Shown in pieces: positions 5,317 through 8,161 of a stretch of 8,161 bases of DNA. The notes under the pieces were generated by a model. The model was not told the origin of the DNA. It made no database searches and saw only the letters and a program-made list of their open reading frames with translations. The DNA is taken from NCBI GenBank assembly GCA_020442225.1, contig JAGRKR010000335.1, forward strand, positions 1-8,161. Reading direction: 5' to 3'. The position numbers and the translations under genes are program-made. Position 1 is the stretch's first letter, and every line of letters starts with the position of its first letter. The DNA comes from Hyphomicrobiaceae bacterium. GTDB lineage: Bacteria; Pseudomonadota; Alphaproteobacteria; Rhizobiales; Hyphomicrobiaceae.

Positions 5317-7146
5317 ATGTTCCAGGATTTCGAGCGAAAATTCGACGCAGCCCAGAGCGCCGAGCGGATCGGCCGGCTGCGGGCGCTGCTGGCCGAGCGC
5401 GGCATCGACGGCTATGTCGTGCCCCGCGCCGATGAGCACCAGGGCGAGTATGTGCCGGCTTCGGCCGAGCGGCTGGCGTATCTGACGGGGTTCAGCGGCT
5501 CGGCGGGCCTCGCCGTGGTGCTGGCCAAGGCGGCGGCGCTGTTCGTCGACGGCCGCTACACGGTCCAGGCAGCCGGTCAGGTCGATCGGCGTCTGCTGGC
5601 CGTGCACGAGCAGCCGCCGCGCCAGTATGCCGACTGGATCTGTGAGAAGCTGGCGACGGGCAGTCGCGTCGCGTTCGATCCGTGGCTCACTACGCTGGCG
5701 GAAGCGGAGCGCCTCGCCGGTGTGCTGGAGAAAAAGGGCATCGCGCTGAAGGCGATCCGGGGCAACCTCGTGGATCGCGTATGGGGCTCCGAACGGCCCG
5801 CTCCGCCGGCGGGGCCGGTGATCGTGCACCCGCACAAGCTCGCGGGGCGGTCGAGCGAGGACAAGATCGGCGATCTCCAGCGCAGGCTGGCCGAGGCGGG
5901 CGAGGATGCGGTCGTGCTGACCTTGCCCGATTCCATCTCGTGGCTGTTCAACATTCGCGGCAGCGACGTCGCCCACAATCCCGTCGTGCTCGCCTTCGCC
6001 GTCGTGCCGGTGCGCGGCCGCCCGACGCTGTTCGTCGATCCGGACAAGCTCGACGCCAAGGCGCGGGCGCACATCGAGGCCGTCGCCTCGCTCGAGCCCC
6101 CCGGCGAGGCGGCGCTCCGGCGGGCGATGGGCCGCCTGCGGACCGAAGGACTCACGGTGCGGCTCGATCCGGCAACCGCCGCATCCTGGTTCGCGCAGGC
6201 GCTGGGCGGCAAGCGTGCCAAGCTGTCGCGCGCCGCCGATCCCTGCCTGCTGCCCAAGGCGCGCAAGAACGCGGCGGAGATCAAGGGGGCACGGCGTGCG
6301 CACGAGCGAGACGGGGCGGCCGTCGTCCGTTTCCTGGCGTGGCTCGACCGCGCGGTGGAGGCCGGCGAGCAGGTGGACGAGATCACCACGGTCGAGCGTC
6401 TGGAGGCCTTCCGGGCCGAGACCGGCGCGTTGCGCGAGGTGAGCTTCGACACGATCTCGGGCTCGGGGCCGAACGGCGCCATCGTGCACTACCGGGTGAC
6501 GCGCACGAGCAATCGCGTGCTGCGCAAGGGCGAGCTGTTCCTGCTCGATTCCGGCGCGCAGTACGTCGACGGCACGACAGACATCACGCGCACCATCGCC
6601 ATCGGCAGGCCGACGGCGGAGATGTGCGAGCGGTTCACGCTGGTGCTCAAGGGCCATATCGCCGTCTCGACCGCGCGGTTTCCGCAGGGCACGCGGGGCG
6701 TCGACCTCGATCCCATGGCGCGCCGGGCGCTGTGGATGCACGGACTGGACTACGCCCACGGCACCGGACACGGCGTCGGCAGCTATCTCTCGGTGCACGA
6801 GGGGCCGGCCAGCATCTCGCGCCGCGGCATGGTGGCGCTCGAGCCCGGCATGATCCTCTCGAACGAGCCCGGCTATTACAGCGAGGGACGCTACGGCATC
6901 CGTATCGAGAACCTCGTGCTGGTGAGCGAGCTTAAGGCGCTGCCGGGCGGCGACATGCCGGTAATGGGCTTCGAGGTGCTGACGCTTGCGCCGATCGATC
7001 GCCGGCTCGTCGATCGCCGGCTGCTCACGGGCGAGGAGCGGGCGTGGCTCGACGACTATCACGCCCGCGTCCGCACGACGCTGTCGCCCATGCTGGCGCC
7101 GCCCGACCGCACGTGGCTGGCCAAGGCGACGGCGCCGCTCGAGTGA
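5317..7146 (+). CDS. Xaa-Pro aminopeptidase (aminopeptidase P, M24B family, long three-domain form)
   Basis: This cytosolic metallopeptidase removes an N-terminal residue that precedes proline. The 609 residues match the long form (like human XPNPEP1, about 620) rather than the shorter E. coli PepP (about 440). Two creatinase-like domains come first (about 10-150 and 165-315; YLTGFSGSAGLAVV at 55-68, VDGRYTVQA at 77-85). The catalytic pita-bread domain (about 325-545) and a short C-terminal domain (about 550-609) follow. All five metal ligands are visible: D411 (LLDSG), D422 (TDITRT), H485 (HGTGHGVG), E517 (NEPGYY) and E531 (IRIEN). H391 (HYRV) and H494 (SVHEGP) are the expected catalytic histidines. 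The ATG at 5317 is chosen because homology-like sequence begins there and AGAAGGGG (5307-5314) precedes it; spacing is short. A longer reading from 5137 would add 60 low-complexity residues. There is no signal peptide. It converges on xseA with a 37-base gap. Confidence 0.95.
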   Translation: MFQDFERKFDAAQSAERIGRLRALLAERGIDGYVVPRADEHQGEYVPASAERLAYLTGFSGSAGLAVVLAKAAALFVDGRYTVQAAGQVDRRLLAVHEQPPRQYADWICEKLATGSRVAFDPWLTTLAEAERLAGVLEKKGIALKAIRGNLVDRVWGSERPAPPAGPVIVHPHKLAGRSSEDKIGDLQRRLAEAGEDAVVLTLPDSISWLFNIRGSDVAHNPVVLAFAVVPVRGRPTLFVDPDKLDAKARAHIEAVASLEPPGEAALRRAMGRLRTEGLTVRLDPATAASWFAQALGGKRAKLSRAADPCLLPKARKNAAEIKGARRAHERDGAAVVRFLAWLDRAVEAGEQVDEITTVERLEAFRAETGALREVSFDTISGSGPNGAIVHYRVTRTSNRVLRKGELFLLDSGAQYVDGTTDITRTIAIGRPTAEMCERFTLVLKGHIAVSTARFPQGTRGVDLDPMARRALWMHGLDYAHGTGHGVGSYLSVHEGPASISRRGMVALEPGMILSNEPGYYSEGRYGIRIENLVLVSELKALPGGDMPVMGFEVLTLAPIDRRLVDRRLLTGEERAWLDDYHARVRTTLSPMLAPPDRTWLAKATAPLE

Positions 7147-7160
7147 GCCGAGGAATTTCG

Positions 7161-7186
7161 TGAGCGCCGGCGGACACGCCGCCTCA
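7161..7186. terminator. Weak hairpin between the convergent aminopeptidase and xseA genes
   Basis: GGCGG (7169-7173) can pair with CCGCC (7179-7183) around a five-base loop, and TGAG (7161-7164) can extend the stem with CTCA (7183-7186) if a left-side bulge is allowed. The right arm touches the xseA stop codon. There is no T tract on either strand, so this is at best a weak shared terminator in the only 37 bases between the two genes. Confidence 0.25.
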
Positions 7187-8161
7187 GAACAGCGTGCCCT
7201 GGTCGCCGGGGTTTCTGTCGCGTCCGCGCGTGGCCGGGGGCGCCGCCGTCTTGGCCGGGCTGCTCTCCTCCGCGCCTCCGCTGACGGACCCCGCGCTGTC
7301 AGGCGGTGAGGTGTCGGGCGGGCTGGCTCCGCTCAGCGTCTGTGCTGCAACGCTGCCGTCGCGGAACTCGATCTCGAGAAGCTGGCCGGGCGCGATGCCG
7401 CCCGCGCGCCGCAGCATGCGTCCGTCAGAGTCCCGGACGAGCGCGAAGCCGCGCTCCAGCACGGCCTGATAGCCGAGCGCCGCCAGCAGTTTCGCCTGCG
7501 TTTCCAGCGCACGTTGATGGCTGGCCAGAACTTGCCGCATGGCGCGCTGGGAGCGGTCGCCGAGGTCCGCGACGCGCTCTCCGGCCCGACCGAGCCGCAT
7601 TTGCAGGGGCCTCAGCGAGAGCTTGCGCACGACGCGCTCGAAGGCGCGATGACGGTCGTTGCCGATCCGCTGCAGCGCCGTGGCGGCCTTCAGGCCGAGC
7701 GCCTCGAGGCGGGCGCCACGATGGCGGATCTGCTCCCGGAGGCGGAGCGGCGAGAGCTTGCCGGAGATCGCCGCGAAGCGATGGGCATGGCCGGACTTGT
7801 TCGCGTGCAGCGCACGCGGCAACCGCGCGCCGATGTCGTCGAGGCGCTGACGTGGCAGCTCCACCAGCGCCGTCGGCCGTGGCAGTCCCCGCGCCGCCGC
7901 CCGGAAGCGGTCTCGCGCGCCGTCGAGCAGCCGCGCCATGCTCGTGCGCAAGCGGTGCTCGCGCTCGCCGATGCGCTCGATCAGGTCGGAATGCTTCGGT
8001 ACCGCCCATTCCGCCGCTTTGGTCGGTGTCGGCGCACGGGCGTCGGCGACGAGATCTATGAGGGTCCAGTCCGTCTCGTGGCCGACCGCGGAGATCACGG
8101 GAATGCGGCTGGCGGCGACGGCACGGACCACGCTCTCCTCGTTGAAGCCCCACAGGTCCTC
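7184..8161 (-). CDS. xseA: Exodeoxyribonuclease VII large subunit, N-terminal part beyond the window
   Basis: XseA is the catalytic subunit of exonuclease VII, which with several copies of small XseB degrades single-stranded DNA in the cytoplasm from both ends. The reading frame runs to the window edge and shows [14 protein letters not shown], a stretch typical of the family, so the GTG at 8131 is internal. The 325 residues present include the catalytic-domain motif [20 protein letters not shown] (H at 8080-8078, D at 8071-8069); the His and Asp correspond to residues reported as essential in E. coli XseA. The long Arg/Leu-rich helical region that follows (about residues 60-250 of the fragment) is the coiled-coil that binds XseB. 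The C-terminal domain contains [20 protein letters not shown] and [14 protein letters not shown]. The tail is rich in Ser, Pro, Ala and Arg and ends in GDQGTLF. Missing are the OB-fold and the start of the catalytic domain. Confidence 0.95.
   Translation of the reverse strand, partial: EDLWGFNEESVVRAVAASRIPVISAVGHETDWTLIDLVADARAPTPTKAAEWAVPKHSDLIERIGEREHRLRTSMARLLDGARDRFRAAARGLPRPTALVELPRQRLDDIGARLPRALHANKSGHAHRFAAISGKLSPLRLREQIRHRGARLEALGLKAATALQRIGNDRHRAFERVVRKLSLRPLQMRLGRAGERVADLGDRSQRAMRQVLASHQRALETQAKLLAALGYQAVLERGFALVRDSDGRMLRRAGGIAPGQLLEIEFRDGSVAAQTLSGASPPDTSPPDSAGSVSGGAEESSPAKTAAPPATRGRDRNPGDQGTLF

Noticed and set aside
5682..6935. 417-codon plus-strand frame inside the aminopeptidase gene
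   Set aside because: It is an Arg/Gly/Ala-rich out-of-frame reading with no motif.
5305..7062. 585-codon open frame on the minus strand, antisense to the aminopeptidase gene
   Set aside because: It lies almost wholly opposite a gene with every catalytic residue intact, its product is a His/Arg/Ala/Leu-rich string with no recognisable motif, and GC-rich genes often leave such frames open.
1..8161. Defence island, mobile element or new multi-gene system
   Set aside because: The genes are core repair, translation and peptide-turnover functions with uniform composition. No transposase, integrase, toxin-antitoxin pair, terminal inverted repeats or attachment site is visible.

Overview
The window looks like a chromosomal housekeeping region from a GC-rich alphaproteobacterium, most likely of the Hyphomicrobiales (Rhizobiales). 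The reasons are the strong G/C bias at third codon positions, the style of the UvrD, PrmA and XseA sequences, the long three-domain aminopeptidase P, and a pair of small DUF1127 proteins, which are typical of that group. The order is an inference; no marker gene here fixes genus or species.

Layout from left to right. (1) Bases 1-1494, plus strand: the C-terminal 497 residues of a UvrD/PcrA DNA helicase whose start lies outside the window. (2) 1728-3242, plus strand: a DUF3754/TMEM143-like protein of unknown function with two membrane segments, preceded by a 233-base gap that contains a plausible promoter. (3) 3349-4227, plus strand: prmA, the ribosomal protein L11 methyltransferase. (4) A strong hairpin at 4254-4291 between convergent genes. 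(5) 4339-4587 and 4652-4903, minus strand: two small tandem DUF1127 paralogues, probably one transcript. (6) 4904-5316: a 413-base divergent intergenic region holding a sharply AT-rich core (22 G+C in 60 bases at 5041-5100), a triple 8-base direct repeat and an imperfect dyad. (7) 5317-7146, plus strand: a 609-residue Xaa-Pro aminopeptidase with all metal ligands present. (8) 7184-8161, minus strand: the C-terminal part of xseA (exonuclease VII large subunit), convergent with the peptidase and cut by the window edge.

The genes do not form one pathway. UvrD and XseA both serve DNA repair but are at opposite ends and on opposite strands. PrmA modifies the ribosome and the aminopeptidase handles proline-containing peptides. 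The least understood parts are the DUF3754 membrane protein and the DUF1127 pair with its unusual upstream region. I see no mobile element, CRISPR array, RNA gene, defence island or biosynthetic cluster, and nothing that amounts to a new multi-gene system. The findings are modest leads.
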